A stretch of 64,000 bases of DNA from Pseudomonas mosselii (GCF_005796105.1 NZ_VAUO01000002.1:186001-250000), one strand, 5' to 3'; positions 36,501-44,786 are shown, numbered from the stretch's first letter. A program made the numbers and translations. The notes: a model not told the origin generated them from the letters alone.

Positions 36501-37865
36501 CTAGCGCACGCCTCGGCCAGCCATCGCTGCTGGCGAAAACTCGGAGGACTTATAGCGATCGACGATTGCGTACTGCTGCGCTTTGCCCGCATAGAGGTTC
36601 TGGATGAACCAGGTGTTGGAGGTCAGGTCGTAGAAGCCAGACGACAGTTGGGCCACTGCGGGGATGTCCGGCATGACCGCTGGTAGCGACCAGAGACTCT
36701 TGGACAGTCGGCCGTTAGCATCCCAGCGATCACCCAGAATGGCTTGCCAAGTGTCTTCGTCGAGGTAGTAACGCCCTTTCGGCAATTGATGGCGCTTGCC
36801 AGGGGCAAGGTCAGCTTCGACGACCCATACGCGGTGCAGCTCCCAGCGCACGTAGTCCGGGTTCATATGGTGCTTGCCCAATACATCTTCTGGGTTGTTT
36901 GCCGTTTGCACTTTGTTAGTGTTGTAGGGGATGTACATTTCCTGCTTGCCGACCAACTTCCAATTGAAGCGGTCCATGCGTCCTTGGAACACATTCAACT
37001 CATCGAAGGACATGACGCCGGCGGTAGCCGGAGTCGGCGTGTCGCAGCAGGCGTTGGGCAGCTTACGCACACGTCTCTGCCCCGCCAGATAGACGTGCGC
37101 CTGACTCTTGTCGCCGTTCAGGTTAGTGCGCCCCATGATTTGCTCGCCCGCACGCAGAGCTGGACCCACGTTGGTCAAGCGGAACAACCAATAATCGCCA
37201 TCGAACGTGTCCGCCGAACCCTCTTGATAGTAGTAGGGCATCTCTTGGATGGCCTTGCCGTCCGTGGTCATGACAGGTGTACCCTCGGCAGTTACCAGGT
37301 AATGCCGGAAATCCATGGCCAGCGGCGTACCACGCCAGTTCAGGAGGTGGTTCCACATCGCCTCGCTGCCATTTTTCGGTACCGGGAACGGAATACCGCC
37401 ATAGGCACCCTCTGGGATAAGGCCCGCACTGCTCTCGACCAGCTTGGCGTTACGCGCATTCTTCGCGGTGTTGTCGTACACCCACTGCGGTGCAGCGGCA
37501 GTGCGGTGCGTCGGGTAGATATCCAGACGATAGGTGTCTGGGTAGCGCTTGAGCATCTCCTTGGTGCCGTCGCTAATCTTGCCTTCGTACTGGGCCATGT
37601 TCTTCGCGGTAATGCTGAACAGCGGCTTTTCCGAGGCAAATGGATCGCTACGTTTGCCACCGGGTTTGAAGGAGGGATCGACCGTGGTCATGCCGCCTGT
37701 CCAGGCTGGGATACTGCCATTGGCATTGCCGGATGCTTCAGCGCCAAACGGGGTCAGGCTTTTGCCAAGATCGTCGGCGCTAGCAGCGATCACTGGCTGC
37801 AAGCTCAGGGCCATCGCTCCTGCGAGCGTCAGGCAAAACGTCTTGAGTGCAAACTGAATAGCCAT
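36501..37865 (-). CDS. DUF1329 family outer-membrane-associated protein
   Basis: This 454-aa protein has a signal peptide (MALSLQPVIAA) and the DUF1329 body: LTPFGAEASGNANGSIPAWTGG at the mature N-terminus, then YLAGQRRVRKLPNACCDTPTPA, and DELNVFQGRMDRFNWKLVGKQEMYIPYN. The fold is LolB/LolA-like, suggesting lipid or hydrophobic-ligand binding in the periplasm. It is 11 bases downstream of the DUF1302 gene; the two are nearly always paired. Confidence 0.9.
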   Translation of the reverse strand: MAIQFALKTFCLTLAGAMALSLQPVIAASADDLGKSLTPFGAEASGNANGSIPAWTGGMTTVDPSFKPGGKRSDPFASEKPLFSITAKNMAQYEGKISDGTKEMLKRYPDTYRLDIYPTHRTAAAPQWVYDNTAKNARNAKLVESSAGLIPEGAYGGIPFPVPKNGSEAMWNHLLNWRGTPLAMDFRHYLVTAEGTPVMTTDGKAIQEMPYYYQEGSADTFDGDYWLFRLTNVGPALRAGEQIMGRTNLNGDKSQAHVYLAGQRRVRKLPNACCDTPTPATAGVMSFDELNVFQGRMDRFNWKLVGKQEMYIPYNTNKVQTANNPEDVLGKHHMNPDYVRWELHRVWVVEADLAPGKRHQLPKGRYYLDEDTWQAILGDRWDANGRLSKSLWSLPAVMPDIPAVAQLSSGFYDLTSNTWFIQNLYAGKAQQYAIVDRYKSSEFSPAAMAGRGVR

Positions 37866-37876
37866 GTGCGCGATCC

Positions 37877-39559
37877 TCAGAATGTGGTTTTCACGGAGAA
37901 GGCCAAGAAATCGCGATCTTTCAACGACTGCTTGTAATTGAACTGGGTGGCCGCGTTCAGATTGGTATCCTCGGGGCCGTAGTAGTGTGTGTAAGTCAGC
38001 CCGAGGGTGACGCGGTCGAGGTAGGTGGCACTCACGCCAATGTTGAAGTCCCCGCCTTTGTCTGGGCCGAAAGAGCCGACTACAGCGGACTTACCCATTG
38101 GGAAGTAGCTGACACCAATTGGCACACTCAGATCGATGCCAGGCATGACCTGGCGATACGTAGGGGTGTACACCAGCTTCATGCCAACCGCGTCGTCAGT
38201 CGCATTGGGGTCCAGCGCACTGCGATTCCGGGTAACCTTGAGCAGGCGGTTCCAGGCGACCTCGGCGACCAGTCCAGACTCTTGGGCAATAAAATTCGGC
38301 CCGAACGACGCGATCATATTGAGGTTGACATGGGCGGTTCGGCCGACCGCGTAAAGGGCGTCATCGTTATTGTCCGCGTCCACGCCAGGAAGGACCGTCT
38401 GGCCATTGGAAACGAGTGGCATGTTCCAGCGCATGGAGGCTTCACCCGCGAAGCTGTACTCACCCACCGTGGTGATGAAGCTGGCTCCCAGCGCCCGGAT
38501 ATCTTCCGGGTAGACCCAGTAATACTCGCCGATCTTTCCGGTACTGAACTCAGGGGTGGCACTGGGTTTCAGGTAGAGCTTGGGCGACTTGTCGTGATAT
38601 TGGATGGCATACACGCCGTATTCGACCGTATCGTCAGTGATGCGTAACTGCACCCCTCCCTGCCCGGAGCTTCTGGCCTTCTTGTCTTTACCGTGGAAAA
38701 ACGCTGCTGGGCTGTTCGGATTACCACCGAGGAATGCTGGAAACGGATCACCCACGATCAAACGTTCATTGCCCTCGCCGATCGTGTCACTCACGGAGAA
38801 GTAGCTACCCGCTCCTGGTAAGCGTGTCTCTTCCCACTCGAACTGATAGAAGGCGCCGAGCGAAAGATCATCTGTAAGTTGATAGGTCGTGGAGATTTGA
38901 CTGACTGGACGCGTGATCTCCTTAAACTGGGTATTGGGTACCGAAACCGCCTTGACCACATCGACAGGCGCCATGCCGCCAGCAATGCCGTTAGCGCCAA
39001 AGAACATACTCTCGCCCCACACCAAGCCATGGCGACCCAAGCGCACCGACAGGGCTCTGTCGGCAAGCTCGCCGTTCCAATATGCGAAAGCGTCGAGTAG
39101 TTCGGAGTCCCCGCCATGCAGGTGGCGTGTATCGGCGGTGAACTCGTCATAGGCGACCGAGCGGGCGTTGGCGCGGGTGGGATTATTGTTGTCGTTGTCT
39201 TTCTGGTACTCGGTGTCATACCAACCGGCGGCACTGACACGGGCACCGAAGTCGCGCAAACCAATGTCCAGTTCGCTGAGGATATCCAGGCGGTTGGAGA
39301 TCAGGCCTTTACCGAAAGCACGATCACCATCATCCTGATTGCGTGCGACCGTCCCCTCGGAAAGCTTGCTGCTGCGGTCCTGCATACGCCAGGCGGCGCT
39401 GTACTTTACGGTGTTATCCCAACGCAGACTTAAATCGGGGTTTCCAGTATCAATCTGGAATGCAAGCGCCTGGTTAGTACAGGCCAATAGTGCTGCGGTA
39501 AGCGTCAGACGTTCGGTAGCCAGCTTTCTCCAAGATGCAACGAGCTCTCGATTTGCCAT
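37877..39559 (-). CDS. DUF1302 family outer-membrane protein
   Basis: This 560-aa exported protein has alternating amphipathic strands and a C-terminal phenylalanine (FSVKTTF), the signature of an outer-membrane beta-barrel. The mature part starts FQIDTGNPDLSLRWDNTVKYS, typical of DUF1302. It probably provides an outer-membrane route for a hydrophobic substrate together with the DUF1329 partner. A 138-base gap with a 13-bp direct repeat lies upstream, suggesting its own promoter inside the island. Confidence 0.9.
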   Translation of the reverse strand: MANRELVASWRKLATERLTLTAALLACTNQALAFQIDTGNPDLSLRWDNTVKYSAAWRMQDRSSKLSEGTVARNQDDGDRAFGKGLISNRLDILSELDIGLRDFGARVSAAGWYDTEYQKDNDNNNPTRANARSVAYDEFTADTRHLHGGDSELLDAFAYWNGELADRALSVRLGRHGLVWGESMFFGANGIAGGMAPVDVVKAVSVPNTQFKEITRPVSQISTTYQLTDDLSLGAFYQFEWEETRLPGAGSYFSVSDTIGEGNERLIVGDPFPAFLGGNPNSPAAFFHGKDKKARSSGQGGVQLRITDDTVEYGVYAIQYHDKSPKLYLKPSATPEFSTGKIGEYYWVYPEDIRALGASFITTVGEYSFAGEASMRWNMPLVSNGQTVLPGVDADNNDDALYAVGRTAHVNLNMIASFGPNFIAQESGLVAEVAWNRLLKVTRNRSALDPNATDDAVGMKLVYTPTYRQVMPGIDLSVPIGVSYFPMGKSAVVGSFGPDKGGDFNIGVSATYLDRVTLGLTYTHYYGPEDTNLNAATQFNYKQSLKDRDFLAFSVKTTF

Positions 39560-39615
39560 CGATATATGCCTCTTTTTTGTTCTTATGAGCGTTTTTTGCT
39601 TCTTTTACACATCGC

Positions 39616-39660
39616 TGCAAGGTCACGCGGATCGTGTAAAGCGCCTGTGCAAGGTCACGC
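39616..39660. promoter_or_regulatory. Direct repeat TGCAAGGTCACGC x2 upstream of DUF1302 gene
   Basis: An exact 13-base repeat occurs at 39616-39628 and 39648-39660, a 32-base period (about three helical turns). It is 57-101 bases before the DUF1302 start in the only sizeable internal gap of the island's minus-strand array. It is a good candidate operator of an internal promoter; the binding protein is unknown. Confidence 0.5.
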
Positions 39661-39697
39661 CGGCGGCAGATCGGCGAGTACGGCCGCCTTCACGGCG

Positions 39698-40822
39698 TCA
39701 AATCGGTCGAGCGGTGACCTCCAGCATTTCCTTGACCAGACCGATACGGTCGAAGTCGCGATCACGCGCCATCTCCCTCTCACCAGCCAGTAGCGATTTC
39801 TCGCCGATGTATTTACAGCGCTCGAAGCGACGGGTCATGAAGCGCGCCAACTGCTGACTCAGATCCCCTTCGGCAGTCAGTTCCTCGCTAAGCACCAGGG
39901 CATCTTCGATCGCCATGCCGGCACCTTGGCCCAGATGGGGAGTAGTGGCATGCGCGGCGTCACCGATGATCAGGACGCGACCGCGATACCAGGGTTCGTT
40001 GACGAAGACAGCTTCGAGCGGCTTGTAGACCACCTGCTCATTGTCAGTAATCTGCTCACGCAACTCGGCGATCAGTCCACCCATGCCTTGCAGGCGCTGG
40101 CGCATTTCGGCTGCCAGGGAGTCGTTGGGCATCCACGGATTACCTGGCTCATGGGAGGTGGTGAACATGTACATCAGCTCGTCGGACAGCGGCACCAGAC
40201 CGGCGTTACCTGCAGGCCCCTGATAGTTGGCCAGATGATTGATCTGCGGCAGACGCGGGAAGTTGTAGCGCCATACCGACTGACCCGTGAACCGCGGCAT
40301 GTACTTGTTGCCGAACAGCATCTCGCGCACCTTGGAGTAGAGGCCGTCCGCCCCAACTACGAGGTCGTAGCGAACACTGGTGCCATCGGTCAGTACGACA
40401 TCAACGCCGTCTTCATCCTGCTCCAGGGATTGCACAGTGGTGCCAAGGCTCACCTTGGCACCGAGCTCGATGGTCGTCTCGCTCAGTACCTTGTGCAGGG
40501 CACGTCGAGAAATACCGACATTGGCGGGGTACTGCGGACCGGCCAGGCGCTGACCGGGGATACGCACCAACGGCTGCCCGTCGGTGGTATAGATGGCGAC
40601 ATCTTCGAAGGCATAGGCCGCATCGAGATAAGCATCGAGCAGGCCCAAGCGCGACATCTCACGCACCACATTGCTCTGCTGAATGATACCGACGCCATAA
40701 ACGGTCCACTCGGATTTAAGCTCGACCAAGTCGACGCTAATACCCTTGCGGCGCAGCGCGATGGCTGCGCAAAGACCACCAATTCCACCACCGACGACCA
40801 GAACACTCTTAACTGAATTCAT
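39698..40822 (-). CDS. FAD-dependent aromatic hydroxylase (flavoprotein monooxygenase)
   Basis: This 374-aa single-component group A flavoprotein monooxygenase hydroxylates an aromatic ring using NAD(P)H and O2. VVGGGIGGLCAAIALRRKG holds the FAD GxGxxG (G11-G16); DLVVGADGLYSKVRE is the DG motif; GDAAHATTPHLGQGAGMAIEDA is the GD motif. It resembles salicylate, 3-hydroxybenzoate or 6-hydroxynicotinate hydroxylases and FdeE-type flavonoid hydroxylases; the exact substrate is unknown. It would supply a dihydroxylated ring for the VOC dioxygenase encoded two genes upstream. Confidence 0.9.
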   Translation of the reverse strand: MNSVKSVLVVGGGIGGLCAAIALRRKGISVDLVELKSEWTVYGVGIIQQSNVVREMSRLGLLDAYLDAAYAFEDVAIYTTDGQPLVRIPGQRLAGPQYPANVGISRRALHKVLSETTIELGAKVSLGTTVQSLEQDEDGVDVVLTDGTSVRYDLVVGADGLYSKVREMLFGNKYMPRFTGQSVWRYNFPRLPQINHLANYQGPAGNAGLVPLSDELMYMFTTSHEPGNPWMPNDSLAAEMRQRLQGMGGLIAELREQITDNEQVVYKPLEAVFVNEPWYRGRVLIIGDAAHATTPHLGQGAGMAIEDALVLSEELTAEGDLSQQLARFMTRRFERCKYIGEKSLLAGEREMARDRDFDRIGLVKEMLEVTARPI

Positions 40823-40963
40823 GGCACTTCTCGCTTCTTGTTCTTATTTGAAATGGCCGCTGGCCGTGGTGCTGTGCACCTTGTCCACCAGCTTCTGGCC
40901 AAATCAGGAATTTGACTAATCGCATGTTCGGATTCGATGTATCGTTGATCGCGATACCTCAAC

Positions 40964-41305
40964 TCACTGCAATGCCAGCTCATCGACCGCCAGCCACCCC
41001 TCCTGCTCCCTCCAAGGTACGGCCACCAACCGCTCCCCCAAACAGGGTCCGAACACGCAAAGACCCGTGTCAGGTACGAATTGGGCGCCATGCGCATAGC
41101 AGATGATTCGAGAACCATCGGCAGACAGGAAGCGGTCCTTGCGGTAGTGCAGAGGAACATCCAGATGCGGGCAGCTGTTGCGATACAGGTACAGGGCCCC
41201 CGCGTAACGCAGGGCAAAAAGACTATCCTTGCCACGCTGCAAGGGGTCGAACCCACGCGACTGCCCCTCTACCAGCTCATCGAGCCGGCAAAGCGCGACA
41301 AACAC
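40964..41305 (-). CDS. Rieske [2Fe-2S] protein
   Basis: This 113-aa soluble Rieske domain has cluster ligands C45-P-H47 and C69-Y-A-H72 in the usual CxH...CxxH order. A GTG start just after the VOC gene stop is chosen, as no closer ATG exists and AGGG precedes it. No oxygenase alpha subunit or ferredoxin reductase is seen in the island, so its electron partner is unclear. It may be a small Rieske ferredoxin or accessory, as found in some flavonoid-degradation loci. Confidence 0.84.
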   Translation of the reverse strand: MFVALCRLDELVEGQSRGFDPLQRGKDSLFALRYAGALYLYRNSCPHLDVPLHYRKDRFLSADGSRIICYAHGAQFVPDTGLCVFGPCLGERLVAVPWREQEGWLAVDELALQ

Positions 41306-41307
41306 GC

Positions 41308-42249
41308 TCAACCCTGCTTGGGCGGCGGACCGCCAGGGGCCCATTTCTCGCGGGAGGAGAACAGGAATAGCTGTGAGTTATCCGCGGACATCGGCGCTTG
41401 ACGGGCCACCCACTCATCATCATGAGTGTCCATGTCTGCGTCGTATTCGATGTGACACCCCAGCGGGCTGTTGAAGTACCAGAACCAGTTGGAGCCGAAG
41501 AGATGACGACCCGGCCCCCAGAAACTGGTCCAGCCTTTTTGCTCGAACCGCCGGCCAGCCAGTAGCACCTCGGTGCCACTGCCCATGTGGAAGGTGAAAT
41601 GTTCGCAACCGCGCATGTGCGGTGGCGTCTGGATCATGAATAGGCAGTGGTGATCGTCCATTGCGCCGGTGCGCATGAACGGACCGACCCCGACGAAGGT
41701 ATCGGTGGTGACGAAGCCCAGACGATCTCGGTAGAACGCCTCGCCTTTCGCGGCATCAGGCACGAAATACACGACATGCGACAGCGTACGTGGCAGTGCA
41801 GGCATATCCGGCGTGATGCCTGGCTTGTTGGCCGGGCGCTGGGGAGCAGAACCGGGCGCATTGGTCAGGTCAGCCTCAGCCTCGAAGGCTCGACGGCAGG
41901 TGACCTGAAACGCCAGGGCGAAGCCTAAGTCGTCGACACTACGCAAGACACCCCGGTCATCACGCAGCACAGCACGGTCACGCCCGAGTTCGTCGGCAAT
42001 CGCGTCAAGGTCGGCCGACGACTCGACGCCATAGATGGTTTCGCGAAGGGAAGGTGCCGGCCCCAAGGCAGGTGGCAGGGTCGGATCGTCATGCCGACGA
42101 ATGATGATGGCTGTGCCATCGAGCGCTTCAAAGCGGCCTCCTCCTTCGTTCAGCTCGACAGCGGCCAGGCCGTAATCCCGCAGACAGTCGGCACATGCCT
42201 GAATGTCATCGACGCCAAATACCAGCGCGTCAAGGCCAATGATGTTCAT
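41308..42249 (-). CDS. VOC-family extradiol-type dioxygenase
   Basis: This 313-aa protein has two vicinal-oxygen-chelate domains. The C-terminal, catalytic one shows probable Fe(II) ligands: His in LSHVVYFVPD, His in CEHFTFHMG and Glu in GCHIEYDADMD, the H-H-E set of type I extradiol dioxygenases. It probably opens a catechol-like ring made by the FAD hydroxylase. Start ATG 42249 (MNIIGLDALVFGV) opens the first beta-alpha-beta module; the longer upstream frame is not protein-like. It is the first gene of the minus-strand array, divergent from the LysR gene. Confidence 0.9.
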   Translation of the reverse strand: MNIIGLDALVFGVDDIQACADCLRDYGLAAVELNEGGGRFEALDGTAIIIRRHDDPTLPPALGPAPSLRETIYGVESSADLDAIADELGRDRAVLRDDRGVLRSVDDLGFALAFQVTCRRAFEAEADLTNAPGSAPQRPANKPGITPDMPALPRTLSHVVYFVPDAAKGEAFYRDRLGFVTTDTFVGVGPFMRTGAMDDHHCLFMIQTPPHMRGCEHFTFHMGSGTEVLLAGRRFEQKGWTSFWGPGRHLFGSNWFWYFNSPLGCHIEYDADMDTHDDEWVARQAPMSADNSQLFLFSSREKWAPGGPPPKQG

Positions 42250-42466
42250 GACTACCACTCCATTGAAATTGTTCTTCCGGCGCGTTGGCAGGACACCGGT
42301 GAGGGGAGCCGGGCAGCACGCTAGAGCCACGACTTGCCACTCAAGATGGAGGAAGCCGGCAAGCTGGACCAATCGTGTGTAGGGATGAGACGTATCGGCA
42401 AACGCAATACATGGCGCAAGGCACATTTGTCGGCGCCATGGCTCGATAAGGGGTAACAAAGGGTTG

Positions 42467-42479
42467 ACTAAACGATAGT
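42467..42479. promoter_or_regulatory. Candidate LysR box ACTA-AACGA-TAGT
   Basis: This dyad ACTA N5 TAGT lies in the 280-base region between the divergent VOC and LysR genes, 51 bases before the LysR start. It fits the interrupted-dyad form of LysR-type binding sites. A TTGACT hexamer overlaps its left arm. The rest of the intergenic region shows nothing else confident. Confidence 0.4.
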
Positions 42480-42529
42480 TGGCGGCAAATGTATCTCAAA
42501 AATAAATACAACAAGTCGGACACCTGAAC

Positions 42530-43477
42530 ATGCGCTTCAACCATCTCGACCTGAACCTGCTGGTCGCATTGGACGTACTGCTGGAAGAGCAGAACATCAC
42601 CCGCGCGGCCGAACGCCTACACATGACTCAGTCCGCCACCAGCGGTGTCCTGGGTCGCTTGCGGACATTCTTCGAGGACGAATTACTGGTGCAAGTCGGC
42701 CGCAAGATGCAGCCTACCCCCTATGCCCTGGAACTCGCCAAACCGGTGCGCGAAGTACTCTTGACCATTCGTTCGTCCATCACCACGAAACAGGTGTTCG
42801 ATCCGGTCTCAAGTAAACGGCACTTCAAGTTGATGGCGTCCGACTATCTGATCACTGTGCTGTTCTCACAGGTCATTCAGAAAATTCACGAACAGGCGCC
42901 CCACATCACATTCGACATGATCGCGCCCAACGATGGCGACTTGCTGGTACGTGGTGAAATCGATCTGATGATCGTCCCAGAACGCTATGTAATCGAAGGA
43001 CACCCCTCGCATCTGCTGTTTGAGGAAGAGCATGTCTGCGTCGTCTGGGCGGGCAATACATTGGTGGGTGAGCAGTTGTCGCTTGAGCAATACATGGAGT
43101 TGGGGCACATCTCGGTAGGCTTCGGTCGTAACCGCAGCTCAAGTATCGAAGAATGGTTCATGAACCAGTACGGTTTCAATCGCCGCCTGGAAGTGATCAC
43201 TCACGACTTCAATACAGTTCCGCAGTTGGTGGTCGGCACCCAGCGTATCGCCACCATGCATCGTAGGCTGGCACATCTCTATGCTAAATACCTGCCACTC
43301 CGTATTTTACCCACGCCCGTGAAAATTCCGGCCATGCGTGAATTCATGCTCTGGCACCGCAGCACGGACGGGGATCCCATGCACCGATGGCTACGTGAAC
43401 GCATTCACGAATTCATCAAGACGGTCGATCTCTCGGTTCCAGGCATCGCAGAACGCGATACCTCGCATCCGAAGTAA
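42530..43477 (+). CDS. LysR-type transcriptional regulator
   Basis: This 315-aa regulator has an N-terminal winged helix-turn-helix (residues 1-65: LDLNLLVALDVLLEEQNITRAAERLHMTQSATSGVLGRLR) and a periplasmic-binding-protein-like effector domain. It resembles the NodD/NahR branch that senses aromatics or flavonoids, judging by the FNHLDLNLLVALD start and the FEDELLVQVGRKMQPTPYA segment. Divergent placement from the catabolic array suggests it activates that array with the substrate or an intermediate as effector. Confidence 0.9.
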   Translation: MRFNHLDLNLLVALDVLLEEQNITRAAERLHMTQSATSGVLGRLRTFFEDELLVQVGRKMQPTPYALELAKPVREVLLTIRSSITTKQVFDPVSSKRHFKLMASDYLITVLFSQVIQKIHEQAPHITFDMIAPNDGDLLVRGEIDLMIVPERYVIEGHPSHLLFEEEHVCVVWAGNTLVGEQLSLEQYMELGHISVGFGRNRSSSIEEWFMNQYGFNRRLEVITHDFNTVPQLVVGTQRIATMHRRLAHLYAKYLPLRILPTPVKIPAMREFMLWHRSTDGDPMHRWLRERIHEFIKTVDLSVPGIAERDTSHPK

Positions 43478-43500
43478 CGATTAGCCTACTCAGCGAATGG

Positions 43501-43561
43501 GTCCTTAAGGTGACTCGGCACTACGCCTGCGAGGTGGGCGTGTCAGACGACCTTAAAGGAC
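43501..43561 (+). promoter_or_regulatory. Leader stem-loop enclosing the ribosome site of the alpha/beta hydrolase
   Basis: GTCCTTAAGGT (43501-43511) pairs with ACCTTAAAGGAC (43550-43561) with a one-base bulge, and inner ACGCC/GGGCGT and TGAC/GTCA segments extend the stem. The right arm contains the AAAGGA ribosome binding site, 8 bases before the ATG at 43569. The fold would hide that site, suggesting translational control, or the dyad may be a DNA operator. Confidence 0.45.
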
Positions 43562-43568
43562 AATAAGA

Positions 43569-44726
43569 ATGTTCCGTTACTTCCCTACCAATTACGTCTG
43601 GGATCTTTCCGTTAACCTGGCTATCGAGATGGGCGCGCGCATCGGCGAAATCGAAGAGATGTGCAAGCCGCTGGCCGAAGCTGCCAAGCACCCAGATGCC
43701 ACCGGTACTGCGGCCTTCCGCGATACCTGGGCCAAAATGGCCGACAAACTCTGCAGTATGGCCGAGGAAGATGAAACCGCTGGGCGCCTGTTCTCAGCGG
43801 GTGAGAAATACAACCGAGCCTCGACGTACTACCTGACCTGCGAGCGCCTTCAAGCTCATGGAGCGCCTGGTCGCGAAGCGCTTTATCAGCGTGTTTTACA
43901 AACCTTCGCGCGCAGCATCGAGTTGTCCAAGGAAAACTGCGAGCGGGTAGAGATACCCTACGAGGGAACTCATCTTTCCGGCCTGTTGGTACGCGCCGAA
44001 GGTGTCACTGGGCCGGCTCCGCTGCTGGTGCAAGTCAACGGACTGGACTCAACAAAGGAAATGAAATATCGCGTCGGCCTGCCAGCCTGGTTGGCCAAAC
44101 GTGGCGTGTCTTCGTTGATCATAGATCAGCCGGGTACCGGGGAAGCACTGCGCCTGCACCACCTAACCGCGCGATACGACAGCGAACATTGGGCTAGCCG
44201 CGTGGTGGACTGGCTGGAAACGCGCAGCGACGTCGATGCCAAACGTATCGGCATGGAGGGTGTGTCACTCGGCGGATACTACTGTCCGCGCGCTGTCGCT
44301 TTCGAACCCCGTTTCGCCTGTGGCGTGGTCTGGGGTGCCAACCACGACTGGCGCGATGTACAAAAGCGCCGTCTAGAAAAGGAAGGCAGCTTCCCCGTAC
44401 CGCACTACTGGGCTCACGTACAGTGGGTATGGGGCGCCAAGGACATGGAGGAGTTCATGCGCATTGCCGAGAACGTGCACTTGGACGGCGTGCTGGATCG
44501 CATCAAGGTTCCATTCCTGGTTACCCATGGCTCGAAGGATTCGCAGATTCCAGTGAAGTGGGCCGAACGCACCTATGAGCAACTGGTCAACAGCCCGAAG
44601 CGAGAGCTGAAGATTTTCGACGAGCGTACCGGGGGAGTACAGCACTCAAGCTTCGACAACAGCATCAACGCTGGACATTTCATAGCCGACTGGGTCGCTG
44701 AAACCCTCGGCGGTCACCTCGCCTGA
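43569..44726 (+). CDS. Alpha/beta hydrolase, DHPON-hydrolase/Ayg1-like
   Basis: This 385-aa protein has a helical N-terminal domain (~residues 1-125) and an alpha/beta-hydrolase core. The nucleophile is S233 in GVSLGG, the acid D324 in THGSKDSQIP and the His H359 in GGVQHSS. This two-domain layout is that of 2,6-dihydroxypseudooxynicotine hydrolase and fungal Ayg1-type enzymes, which split C-C bonds of aryl ketones. A retro-Claisen type cleavage of an acylated phenol or diketone is therefore plausible. It follows the LysR gene on the same strand and probably belongs to the island's pathway. Confidence 0.85.
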   Translation: MFRYFPTNYVWDLSVNLAIEMGARIGEIEEMCKPLAEAAKHPDATGTAAFRDTWAKMADKLCSMAEEDETAGRLFSAGEKYNRASTYYLTCERLQAHGAPGREALYQRVLQTFARSIELSKENCERVEIPYEGTHLSGLLVRAEGVTGPAPLLVQVNGLDSTKEMKYRVGLPAWLAKRGVSSLIIDQPGTGEALRLHHLTARYDSEHWASRVVDWLETRSDVDAKRIGMEGVSLGGYYCPRAVAFEPRFACGVVWGANHDWRDVQKRRLEKEGSFPVPHYWAHVQWVWGAKDMEEFMRIAENVHLDGVLDRIKVPFLVTHGSKDSQIPVKWAERTYEQLVNSPKRELKIFDERTGGVQHSSFDNSINAGHFIADWVAETLGGHLA

Positions 44727-44730
44727 CCCG

Positions 44731-44786
44731 GTTTTTTCGCAGGCACCTCCTGGCGTCATCATGGGGTTTGGGGGTGCCTGCGAAAC
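44731..44786. terminator. Stem-loop after alpha/beta hydrolase gene
   Basis: TTCGCAGGCACCTCC and GGGGGTGCCTGCGAA are inverted arms (about 14 bp with one mismatch) around a 20-base loop, just after the hydrolase stop. T-runs flank it only on the 5' side. It marks the right border of the island and probably ends its plus-strand transcript. Confidence 0.5.

Noticed and set aside
40819..41256. 145-codon minus-strand frame overlapping the Rieske gene
   Set aside because: It is in a different frame from the clear CxH/CxxH Rieske protein and has Ser/Arg-rich shadow composition.
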